Position numbers and translations under genes: made by a program | Assembly: GCF_002105155.1 (NCBI RefSeq) | Contig: NW_019028994.1 | Location: 682,001-746,000 of the forward strand | DNA: 64,000 nt | DNA from: Lobosporangium transversale | Lineage: Eukaryota; Mortierellomycota; Mortierellomycetes; Mortierellales; Mortierellaceae | Direction of reading: 5' to 3' | Part shown: one piece after another, positions 24,168 to 32,643 of the stretch | Position numbering within the stretch: the stretch's first letter is position 1 | Layout of the letters: the number at the start of each line of letters is the position of its first letter | The notes under the pieces: model-generated | Told to the model about the DNA's origin: nothing | The model's input: only the letters and a program-made list of their open reading frames with translations | The model's database searches: none

Positions 24168-24931
24168 TACAATCAAAAGCGCCACATCTGCATGATAATT
24201 ATGCGAATCCTAAACCAAATAGAAATATTGGTTACAGAATATCTACTTCCTATATTATAAATGACCTATTATACACGGTTTTGCTTGATTCTGGTTCCAA
24301 CATATCCTTCAGCAATCGAGAGATCGCTAAAGACCTCAGAATAAGGACTACAACCTCGAAAAACACTGTAATTAAATTTGCAGATGACACTACTGGTTTT
24401 CAAAATGTTGGTATAGTAGATGCTATTACTCTATCATGTAATAACCGCACAGTTGAATGCAGAGTCAGCGTGACGCCTATGGGATATTACGACTTCCTTA
24501 TCGGAATGGATCTATTTTACCGCTTCGGCTTTGGGATCCATGGCGTAGCCACAGCTGTTGCTGAAAAAGTAAAAGACTTCTTAGCTGAAGAAAGTAAACC
24601 GCCACTTGTGCCTTCTACTATGGAAGACCAAGAGTTAGAAACTGAATTCATCAAACAGAAGCAGTTCTTATTAGCCATTGAGTCCTTCCGTTGCTCCAAT
24701 AGCCAGATTGGCCCTAAGAGTCACTGCCCATTAGACATTATGCAAGTCCATCTAAAAGTCAGAGATGACTGCGTGATTCAAAGAACGCTCTCTGAGTTCT
24801 ATGCGCAAGTAGAAATAGACGAAGTCAACACCACCGTGCTACGTACCGAGGCTTGGGAGTACACCTCAGGGGCACGTCCATTTTTATTCATAAGGTCAGA
24901 ACATTGTGTGACGGTCATGGCGAGCCCTTAA
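24168..24931 (+). pseudogene. Gypsy aspartic-protease fragment
   Basis: The open frame encodes a retropepsin-like domain with the active-site triad LLDSGSN (about 24289) and the later YDFLIGMDLFYRFG, corresponding to the flap and hydrophobic-Gly end of the fold. It is about 85-90% similar by eye to the copy at 42229-42955, but the two diverge after the shared TSGA. This copy then runs into a stop at 24929. The region linking protease to RT is lost. Confidence 0.8.
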
Positions 24932-24941
24932 TAAAAGGCTC

Positions 24942-24948
24942 CTGCCTG
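24942..24948. repeat. Left 7-bp direct repeat (CTGCCTG) flanking the hAT element
   Basis: CTGCCTG immediately precedes the left terminal repeat and recurs at 28727-28733 right after the right one. hAT insertions usually make 8-bp duplications; seven of eight positions match here. Confidence 0.65.
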
Positions 24949-25289
24949 TAGTGATCTAAGCTGGAAGCGAAGCAGCAGCGATTTTTGAGAACAAGCACGT
25001 GCTGGTTAATTTTTTCAGCATGCTGGTTCAATTTTTCAGCATGCTGGTTCGTTTTTCCAGCATGCTGGTTTATTTTTCCAGCATGCTGGTTCGATATTTC
25101 AGCATACTTGTTAAAATTTATTAAAATTTTTAACTTGCATAACCAAGTGCTCCTCCATGCACTGCTACCTCAGAATCTCGAGCATCAATAAAAGCTTGAT
25201 TACTCACAGCTACAGAATGGATAATCCTCATTCAAACATTTGTCAGTTTTGTATATGCACATGCCTAAAAAAAGATGTCAGCCATAGTT
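24949..25289 (+). repeat. Left long terminal inverted repeat of the hAT element
   Basis: About 341 bp, nearly identical to the reverse complement of 28387-28726. It includes a block of five palindromic CAGCATGCTGG-type units spaced 23-24 bp apart (25015-25105), likely transposase-binding subterminal repeats. Confidence 0.9.
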
Positions 25290-25307
25290 TGGCATCTGTT
25301 TTAGAAA

Positions 25308-27489
25308 TTAAGCGTTGCCATAGAAGTCCTTTATTTTAATAAAAAAGTTAGCTGCTACTGCTAGTAATTTTTTCAGGGCAGAGACAAAGCTGTGATAAAA
25401 TATGATGCTACGGAAGTTTTGATTGGTCATTCGGTTTCTGCGTGCAGACAGGATCCATCCGGCTCTGCTGAATAACCTTTCAGAATCATTGGAAGTAGCC
25501 TGGACAGAAAGGTATGCTCGTGCAAATGGAGCAATATAATCCATTCCTCTTAATCCCTTGTCCTTTTGCTCCTTCCAGTAAAGCTCAGGAGTAAGAGCAA
25601 AACGCGCGATGTCCATCATCGGCGTTCTTGAAATAGACGCATCATAATATACCATATCGACACTAACTATCGAATGGTAATATTCTTGTTCCAAAAGAGG
25701 AAGTTGATCCCAACATGCTCCATCTTGGGTGGCGGCAAACTTTTTTGCTGCATCTCTGGTCACCTCTAGAGCTTTCTTCCTGAGAGAGTCACCATTGGTT
25801 GTCATTATGTCTTTAATGATACTCAAGGTCACCGGGTTCAGGAATAGCGATATGAGCATAACATCGGGAATGTCATCCACGGCCCACATCGTATTGATAA
25901 GCCTGTTAAGGTTTCTCCAGAGCTCCTGTGCCGTCTCGGTGTCGTATGTGCGAGAGTCCGGTAGCAACTCTTTCAACTTCACATACATTTGTGACAGTTT
26001 TGGATGGTCGGTACTGCCCACCCATTCAGTGAATTTGACTGCATCTGTCATCATATGAATGATTTCACGGAGAGCTTTGACCTCATCACGATCGAGTAGG
26101 TTTGGCTCTAATTCCTTTGCTTTCAACCTTATCTCCCTTTTTTCGGAGGATTCCATGCGATGGTAGGTGCGAGAAATTGCTTGAGAGTAAAGTAGCACTC
26201 TATTTGCCATCTTGTACTGGGAGTTCCATCTTGTAATGTTCCTCGACAGCAACTTGGCACCCTTGCCTTCCTGTTCTTCCACTAAGATAGACATCGCCGC
26301 GGCATTGCCTCTGAAAAAAACTGAAATATCTTGGCACTTGTCCAATAATTTCTTAGCGGGTTCGCATAGCTCCAAAGACTTATTGATGCAAAGCTGGATC
26401 TTATGTGAGGCGCATGCCAACCAGTGCGCCCCCTTGTGATCTTCTTGGTAGAGAGCTATCGCTTTTTTTATATTAGCACCTTGGTCTGTTGTTGCGCAAA
26501 TGAGTCTTTCGCTCATATCCATGCTATCAATAGCCTCAGCTGGTAAATGAATCAAAAGACCACAAAAAAAAAAAAAAAAAAAAACGTTAAGAACGTTAAG
26601 AACGTTGCAATACTTATGAAAATATAAAGATAAGGGGCAGATGTATCAGCATTTTACTTACCAAACTTCCGGTGAATATTTTGGGATGTTTGCACCCCAT
26701 AGACTTGTTCCATCCCTATTGCAATAGATACTGGCTCGAAATTTGGCGTGAAAAAATGCATTGTAGTCCCCAAGAACTTCCTGTGATCGACGCTTGTCCA
26801 GCAATCTGTCGTGACGGCAGCGTAAAGCTTATAATAGGTAATGTACTCTTTGATTTCGCGTCTCATCTCTCGAACTCGTCGATCCATCCTGTCTTGCATA
26901 GCCATTGTGGTAGGGATATTGAAATAAGGATTGGTCATTTCAATGATTGATCTGAAGATCGTCGAATTAACTGCAGTAAAAGCGTATCCTCGAATGCTTC
27001 TTGTTCATGAGGGAGCGGCTTCTTGAGGCTCTCATTAACAATCTCATCTCGTGCGATGTCGAATTTTGCCTTTCTTGGTGGAGCCACGTCAACTTCTTCC
27101 GGATCAGGTGGCAGCATGATACCTTTAACCCTGCTCTGACAATTGCGAAATTCTTGGAGGGCACTATATAAATCGCCATGGCACTGAGTTAAGTGAACAG
27201 ATCTTGAATATCCACTCCCAGTTTTCTTGTATGTAGTACCACAGATTACTCCATCTTTCAGGACCAGACACTGGAATTCTTCCTTGCTTGATTTGAAAAA
27301 ATGACCAATCACGCTGTTTTTGCGAAAGGATTTTTGATTTGGAATCAGGGCTAATGCTTTTTGAGAGGGAGGGGCGTCAGAGAATTGTTCTGGCGTAGGA
27401 ATGGTACCAAAATCCAGTAACTCGTACAAATCATACCATCCGTTTGATGCAAAATGACTATCCCTCAGCTCTCTCCGCCGGTTGGCCAA
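25308..27489 (-). CDS. hAT transposase (catalytic region and C-terminal dimerisation domain)
   Basis: The transposase would cut and paste the surrounding element. Reading down the minus strand, 27489-26935 has a BED-finger-like stretch (CLVLKDGVICGTTYKK, then SVHLTQCHG). The frame from 26938 to 26662 carries AAVTTDCWTS with the first catalytic Asp. A GTAAGT donor and CCAG acceptor remove 26540-26661. The exon 26539-25308 carries ICATTDQGANIKKA (second Asp) and HWLACASHKIQL. Near its end is the hAT dimerisation block QATSNDSERLFSRAG with the catalytic Glu, followed by LSARRNRMTNQN. The junction between the first two reading frames near 26937 needs a frameshift or a small intron, so activity is uncertain. 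Confidence 0.8.
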
Positions 27490-27532
27490 TGCTTCAGCAT
27501 CAATGGCACGTGTAAAGTCAAAAGAGGGAAGA

Positions 27533-28195
27533 TTAATAGATCTTGAACGCGTAAATATTGCGCTGTTGCGTGGAGCTCAATGTAGAAATCGAGGAGACTG
27601 AAGATGGGCCTGGTTTTGACTCCCGATATTGGGAGAAGCTGTTGGATGAACGGAGAGATGACAGTGGGGCTTGCTGTGCAGCAAGTAGCGTATGATTATA
27701 ACGTGATGTAGGCAAAGCTGTTGATGATTGAGAACGTCCAAACGTCCTTGGTCTGGCATGATGAACCGATTGCGCAAATCCACCGGGAGGAGAAGAAGTT
27801 TTGATGAACCTCCTCTTTTCGCGACCAATGCTTACCATGGGTCTCATCGTCTGGGATGAAGACGAGATTGGGTTCGCACCAAGATAGGAGTCTAGTACCT
27901 CAAGCTCATCACACGGCATATCTTGCGTCTCGAACGATTCGCCATTGTAGGCTGCATCACTAGTTTGGGGAGAATCGATTCTATTTGCTGGAAGACTTTT
28001 CTGGAGTTGCATTCTTCGTTCGATTTGATTTCGGCGAGGTATAAGGGTCTCTTCCTCGTCACTGGTGTGCTCCTCCTGATACTCATTCCCCTCCTCGTGT
28101 CCATCCTCATACTCATCCTCATCTTCATCCTCATCCTCATACCCCTGTTCTCCATTCTCATCCTGGTGAAGAGGATCATGTGTATGATTTGCCAT
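27533..28195 (-). CDS. N-terminal acidic/Ser-rich region of the hAT transposase gene
   Basis: An ATG at 28195 opens a 220-codon frame with a strongly acidic head (Glu/Asp/Tyr repeats), a basic patch and a Ser-rich tail. Just past 27545 the neighbouring frame (NSAIFTRSRSINLPSFDF) is open and runs into the transposase frame, so the two are probably one gene joined by a short intron or a 1-nt frameshift. The acidic head is unusual for hAT transposases. A separate accessory protein is possible. Confidence 0.5.
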   Translation of the reverse strand: MANHTHDPLHQDENGEQGYEDEDEDEDEYEDGHEEGNEYQEEHTSDEEETLIPRRNQIERRMQLQKSLPANRIDSPQTSDAAYNGESFETQDMPCDELEVLDSYLGANPISSSSQTMRPMVSIGREKRRFIKTSSPPGGFAQSVHHARPRTFGRSQSSTALPTSRYNHTLLAAQQAPLSSLRSSNSFSQYRESKPGPSSVSSISTLSSTQQRNIYAFKIY

Positions 28196-28386
28196 TATTT
28201 CTTAAAGATTTTGTGTGAAAGTAAAACGGGTAACAATGGAAAGAAGATAAAGAAGATAAAGAAGATAAAGGCAACGTTGTAGCATTCAATTGGTGTTTGG
28301 TTTTGTGTAGCATGAAAACCTTTCTGTTCCACCAGCTGCAGTTAGCACGCCATTTTTGTTTTTTTGTGAAGAGGCAATGAAGGGTG

Positions 28387-28726
28387 ACTACGGCTGACAT
28401 CTTTTTTTAGGCATGTGCATATACAAAACTGACAAATGTTTGAATGAGGATTATCCATTCTGTAGCTGTGAGTAATCAAGCTTTTATTGATGCTCGAGAT
28501 TCTGAGGTAGCAGTGCATGGAGGAGCACTTGGTTATGCAAGTTAAAAATTTTAATAAATTTTAACAAGTATGCTGAAATATCGAACCAGCATGCTGGAAA
28601 AATAAACCAGCATGCTGGAAAAACGAACCAGCATGCTGGAAAAACGAACCAGCATGCTGAAAAAATTAACCAGCACGTGCTTGTTCTCAAAAATCGCTGC
28701 TGCTTCGCTTCCAGCTTAGATCACTG
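28387..28726 (-). repeat. Right long terminal inverted repeat of the hAT element
   Basis: Inverse copy of the left repeat with the same five CAGCATGCTGG-type palindromes (28577-28665). Few differences are seen by eye, implying recent insertion or sequence exchange between arms. Confidence 0.9.
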
Positions 28727-28733
28727 CTGCCTG
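28727..28733. repeat. Right 7-bp direct repeat (CTGCCTG)
   Basis: Matches 24942-24948 on the other side of the hAT element and fits a target-site duplication. Confidence 0.65.
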
Positions 28734-28810
28734 GCAACAATAATAAAAACAACTTTGGTCTCCTTGACTCGCGACCACATAGAAAACATCTCACACCATA
28801 CCGAAATGGT

Positions 28811-29980
28811 TAGACAACGGAGTTATCGTTGAGGTACCTAAAGGCAATCCCTACAAAAACTCTCTCACGCTTGCAGCAAGGAAAAACTTAGAAGGTGAAA
28901 TTATTAAATACAGAGTCTGTCTTGACCCAAGAACGCTGAACAAGCAGCTCGTGGATATTGATAACTTTCCTATCCCTATCATTTCCGAAATATTGGAACG
29001 AGCTGCAGGTCATAAGTATTTTACTACAATTGACTTGTCACAAGCATATCATAGATTACCTCTGGATGAGAAAAGCCAACCCTACACGGCATTTAAGCAT
29101 ATGAACAAACAATATATGTTTGCTCGTGCTCCTTTTGGGTTGAAGCCTATGACCAGTATATTCCAAAGAGGAATGTCTCAATTGCTTGGAGATCTTCACT
29201 TCGTTAGCGTTTATGTTGATGACATTGTCATTTTCTCCGACAGCATTGAAGAGCACACTGAACATGTCAAATTGGTGATCAAACTATTGACAAGTGCCAA
29301 TCTGATTATCAATAAGGAAAAAAGCAATTTCTTCCGCATGGAAGTTTTGTTGCTCGGGTTCGTCATCGATGCAAATGGTAGAAGGATTAATCCAGAAAAA
29401 GTTGCTGATGTTCAATCATGGGCTCCTCCCACCGATGGCAAAATGGTACAAAGATACCTTGGGATGTTTAACTACTTCAGAGAATACATACCCCTCTTTA
29501 GTACTTTGGCAGCACCTTTGGATAAATTGAGACACGTCAAAGGACACTTTACACTTGGTGATTTAGAAATGCGTTGTTTTAATCAGTTGAAACAGCTCAC
29601 CGTATCAGCACCTGTATTGTCATTCCCTGATTTCTCTCAGCCCTTTTATGTGGCCACTGACGCGTCCAATCTAGGCATTGGCGCAGTGCTTTACCAATTA
29701 CCAAATGGTCCTGAAGATGGAACCAAAGTCAATTATATTTCTTTTATGACTAGAGCTTTAAAGAACCACGAACGCAACTACCCAGCATATAAGAAAGAAC
29801 TTTTAGGCATTATCTAAGCTTGCAAAAAGTTTCACTACTACTTATGGGGTCGCAAATTCACCCCTATACACTGATCACAAACCACTCACTTATATTCATG
29901 AATAAAAGGAACTTTCTCAGATCTTAGCGGACTGGAGAGAAACCCTTCTCAGCTATGATTTCCAATGCATCTACAGACCT
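28811..29980 (+). pseudogene. Gypsy reverse transcriptase and RNase H
   Basis: The frame opens near 28811 (LDNGVIVEVPKG) and contains the RT core: CLDPRTLNKQ, TTIDLSQAYHRLPL, FGLKPM and the catalytic YVDDIVIFS. RNase H begins near 29650 with ATDASNLGIGAVLYQ, where the first catalytic Asp is present. A TAA at 29815-29817 interrupts it and further stops follow before the integrase frame (TLLSYDFQCIYRPG, about 29945). The copy is not functional. Confidence 0.88.
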
Positions 29981-29983
29981 GGA

Positions 29984-30949
29984 TTGCTGAACATTATTCC
30001 TGGTGCGCTATCGAGAGCTTTTCCTGATGAATTATGGGCCCGAGAAAATAGTCCGACCCATCCAGAGTCTTCTCAATCAGAGTCTACAAGAGTATCTGCA
30101 GTATCAACAAGATGCAGCTTACGTTCCATTGACACAACTGATCCTCCAATAGTTACGCAATCAGCAGATCTTATTCCAAGGATTGAAAGTTTTAATACTT
30201 CTTTACCTTATGTGCGCCAGATTCAAGATCAAGAAGTGCAACGAGTGACGCCTACTGATCAGCAAAAGCAACTTTTGAAAGATACACACAGCTTTGGACA
30301 TCTTGGCATTAATGCTATGGTTGTATCATTGCAGCAGCAAGGGTATAACTGGCCCAAAATGCGTGAAGCCTGCAATCAGTGGATAAGACAATGCTCTGCT
30401 TGCCAGCACTATAATATCGTGCGTAAAGGCTATCATCCACTCAAAGCGATACATGCTACTCTACCAGGCGAGCACATAGCCATTGACCTAGCCCAATTTC
30501 CTGTCAGTGACGCAGGCAACGAATACGCTCTTCTCGCCGTAGATGTATGCACGAGGTTTGTTTTTATCGAACCAATACCTAATCGGAATGCGGTTACTGT
30601 CGCCGCTCGCCTTTTCAAATTATTCTGCTCCATTGGGTTCCCTAAAATTATCCAGAGTGATAATGGGACTGAATTTGTCAACTCTGTTGTCACATCGTTA
30701 ACTACCAAGCCTAAGATTGATCATAGGCTTACAACGCCTTATCATCCTCGGGCCAATGGATTAGCAGAACGTAATGTCCGTACCCTTAAAGATCTCTTGC
30801 AGAAATCTATTCAAGGCGAAATCATTAAATGGGATGACCAGCTTCCTATGGTCCAGTTACAAATGAATACTAGAGCTTCCAGCCTTCATGGCTCGGCGCC
30901 TTTTTCGCTGTTTTATGGTCGATCTTTCGCCGGCATATCTGACTTCTAG
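29984..30949 (+). pseudogene. Gypsy integrase
   Basis: The open frame carries an HHCC zinc-binding head (HSFGHLGINAM, then CSACQH) and a DDE core. The core includes HIAIDLAQFPV with the first Asp, QSDNGTEFVN with the second and HPRANGLAERNVRTLK with the Glu. It stops at 30949, before the next frame. The integrase fold is complete, but the element around it is broken. Confidence 0.88.
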
Positions 30950-30964
30950 GCATCGGAATCACGA

Positions 30965-31482
30965 TTGCTATCTGAATCAGAATTGAATGAGCGCTTAAAG
31001 TATCTTACTGACCTTGTATTCCCTGCTATTGCAGATAAGAGTACAGCCTCGCAGCAGAAGATGGTGGATAAATTCAACTCAAATCATTTTATAACTGACT
31101 TCCCTATTGCCGCTTATTTGATGATCAAAGTCCCCTTGACTAATAGTACATTTGATAATAAGTACATTGGGCCGTTTCAAGTCGTGCGCTGCACTGTTCG
31201 TGGTACCTATGTTCTCCGTGACGCGATGAGACAACTACTACCTCGTAATTTTGCTCCTGAACAGCTTAAGCTAGTGGATCGACCACTTGATGCTTCGGAT
31301 GATGCCGATGATCATTATGAAGTCGAAGCTATCTTGAGTCATGAAACTTCTGAGGGGGGGGAGAGACACTGTACACAGTTAAGTGGTAAGGATATGACGA
31401 TGAGCACAACTCGCAACTTAGGTACGAAGACTTTGACTCCAAAGCAATGATCAATAAGTACTATAAAAAGCTTAATCAGTAA
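30965..31482 (+). pseudogene. Gypsy integrase tail and chromodomain, frameshifted
   Basis: The frame continues the integrase C-terminal module (DKSTASQQKMVDKFN, then YIGPFQVVRCTVRGTYVL). It leads into a chromodomain head, HYEVEAILSHE. A run of eight G near 31357 shifts the frame. In the neighbouring frame the domain continues as LYTVKW, an in-frame stop, then GYDDEHNSQLRYEDFDSK and KYYKKLNQ up to the stop at 31480. The chromodomain assigns the element to chromoviruses, which target heterochromatin. Confidence 0.8.
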
Positions 31483-32643
31483 AACCCTCATATGATTGTC
31501 AAAATGGCTAAGAGGAAGCAACCCGCAACAGTTGTAGAGTCAAGGGTTCAGAAAAGACATAAGAACAGAAAGTAGAAGCAAAAACGAATGAAGCTTCACT
31601 GAGGTTTTTGTACGCATATCTTAACAAGCATGAACGTTTTCCTCATTTTCCTTCAAAGAATTTATTTATTTATTTAATCAAACAAGAAGGTTTTTATACT
31701 TTTCCTTCGATACTAATTATCCTAATAGGAAGATTTTATATAGTTTCCTTCCAAGCTTTGTAAGCACTCGCTCTTACCTGGACGCTCGTCTGGAGGAGTT
31801 ATGTTGCGATTAGCAGTCATTTATATGGGTTTTTACTATAGCTAAGATTTTTACCCTTTTTATTTAACGAAGATCCCAGGATCATAATAAACACATCTTT
31901 CTTTCGTTCTCGTTACTTATTATGATCCTGGCATATTTCACCAAGAAAGCACTGATACAAAAAATTATTGTTCGCGTCTGAACACTTACAATATCAGTAA
32001 CAGCTTCTTGTTCTTGGAATGAGGTATTAGACATGCTCATAGTGGGATGAATGTAAGGTGAAGAGTGGATGTGCACACTTTCGATTGTGTGGTGAAAACA
32101 AGAGAGTTAAAGAGATGAATAGTGTTTGTGTATTTAAATAATACATGTTCTGTCACACTCGGGGGCCAATTTAATCTTTAATCGCATGGCGTCTTGTGCA
32201 ACAAGAAAAAAAAATTTCTCACACACACAGCATAGCCCAACCTTGAAATAAAGGAACAAATTTATCAATTGTCGCTCCTTTCTTTAACTTGCTTCACTTC
32301 ATTTTTGCACTCTCCTCTTCCTTTTCTTCCTTTATCCTCTTTTCACTTTTTTCTTATTTCCCCCCAGTTTTGCTCCCTTCACATATCTTCTCCTCTTCCT
32401 TTTTCATTTATTCCAAGCTTTCATTCATTGCCTTTCCTTTCCTTTCCTTTCCTTTCCTTTCCTTCCTTTTTTTTTTTTTTTTTTTTTCTTTTCCTCCCTC
32501 ATCTTCATCTCCACAGCTTACATTGTCACAATTTTGAACCATCCTGCTACTGACTTACCATACTTAACAATTTGATCAAACTTTTCCTGTTTTCTGTCCT
32601 CCGTCCATTTACACCCTTGTTTTTAAACAGTTTTGAAACCACA
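31483..32643. other. Spacer upstream of the CRN gene
   Basis: It contains the end of the gypsy element, a 140-bp direct-repeat copy (31802-31941), TTTA repeats near 31660, and pyrimidine-rich leader sequence at 32270-32510 including (CCTTT)n at 32430-32465 and a T run. The pyrimidine block is probably the promoter or leader of the CRN gene. Confidence 0.55.
31802..31941 (+). repeat. Direct repeat copy 1 (TGTTGCGATTAGCAG...), LTR-like
   Basis: About 105 bp are nearly identical to 38656-38760, with a further shared CCTGGCATATTTCAC end. It begins TG and could end CA, as LTRs do, but no clear target-site duplication is seen. This copy contains a 15-bp stem-loop missing from the other. Confidence 0.7.

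Larger units (their letters stand above)
24949..28726 (-). mobile_element. hAT-superfamily DNA transposon with ~340-bp terminal inverted repeats
   Basis: A 3,778-bp unit starts TAGTGATCTAAGC and ends with the inverse CTTAGATCACTG. The ends are inverted repeats of about 340 bp, and the inside encodes a minus-strand transposase with BED-like and hAT dimerisation regions. The terminal repeats are far longer than the 10-30 bp usual for hAT elements. It sits inside the gypsy element with a 7-bp direct repeat on each side, so it inserted later. Confidence 0.85.
24160..31482 (+). mobile_element. Decayed Ty3/gypsy chromovirus, interrupted by a hAT element
   Basis: Read in order on the plus strand are protease (24168-24931), reverse transcriptase/RNase H (about 28811-29980), integrase (29984-30949) and chromodomain (30965-31482). 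This is the gypsy/chromovirus order. Bases 24949-28726 are a later hAT insertion. The element is 5'-truncated: homology to the second copy at 42 kb starts near 24168, and gag is absent. Several stops and a frameshift show it is dead. No clear long terminal repeats flank it. Confidence 0.85.

Noticed and set aside
25010-25110. CRISPR-like array of evenly spaced CAGCATGCTGG repeats
   Set aside because: Units are only 23-24 bp apart with 11-12-bp palindromes and no unique spacers. They lie in both inverted ends of a hAT element, and the genome is eukaryotic.
24985-25191. ORF rich in SACWF-type repeats, present in both hAT ends
   Set aside because: It is a translation of the subterminal repeat array; the same frame appears inverted at 28690-28484.
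27923-28282. Plus-strand ORF with a strongly hydrophobic Leu/Ile stretch, a possible membrane protein
   Set aside because: The hydrophobic segment is the complement of the acidic Glu/Asp repeat in the hAT N-terminal ORF.
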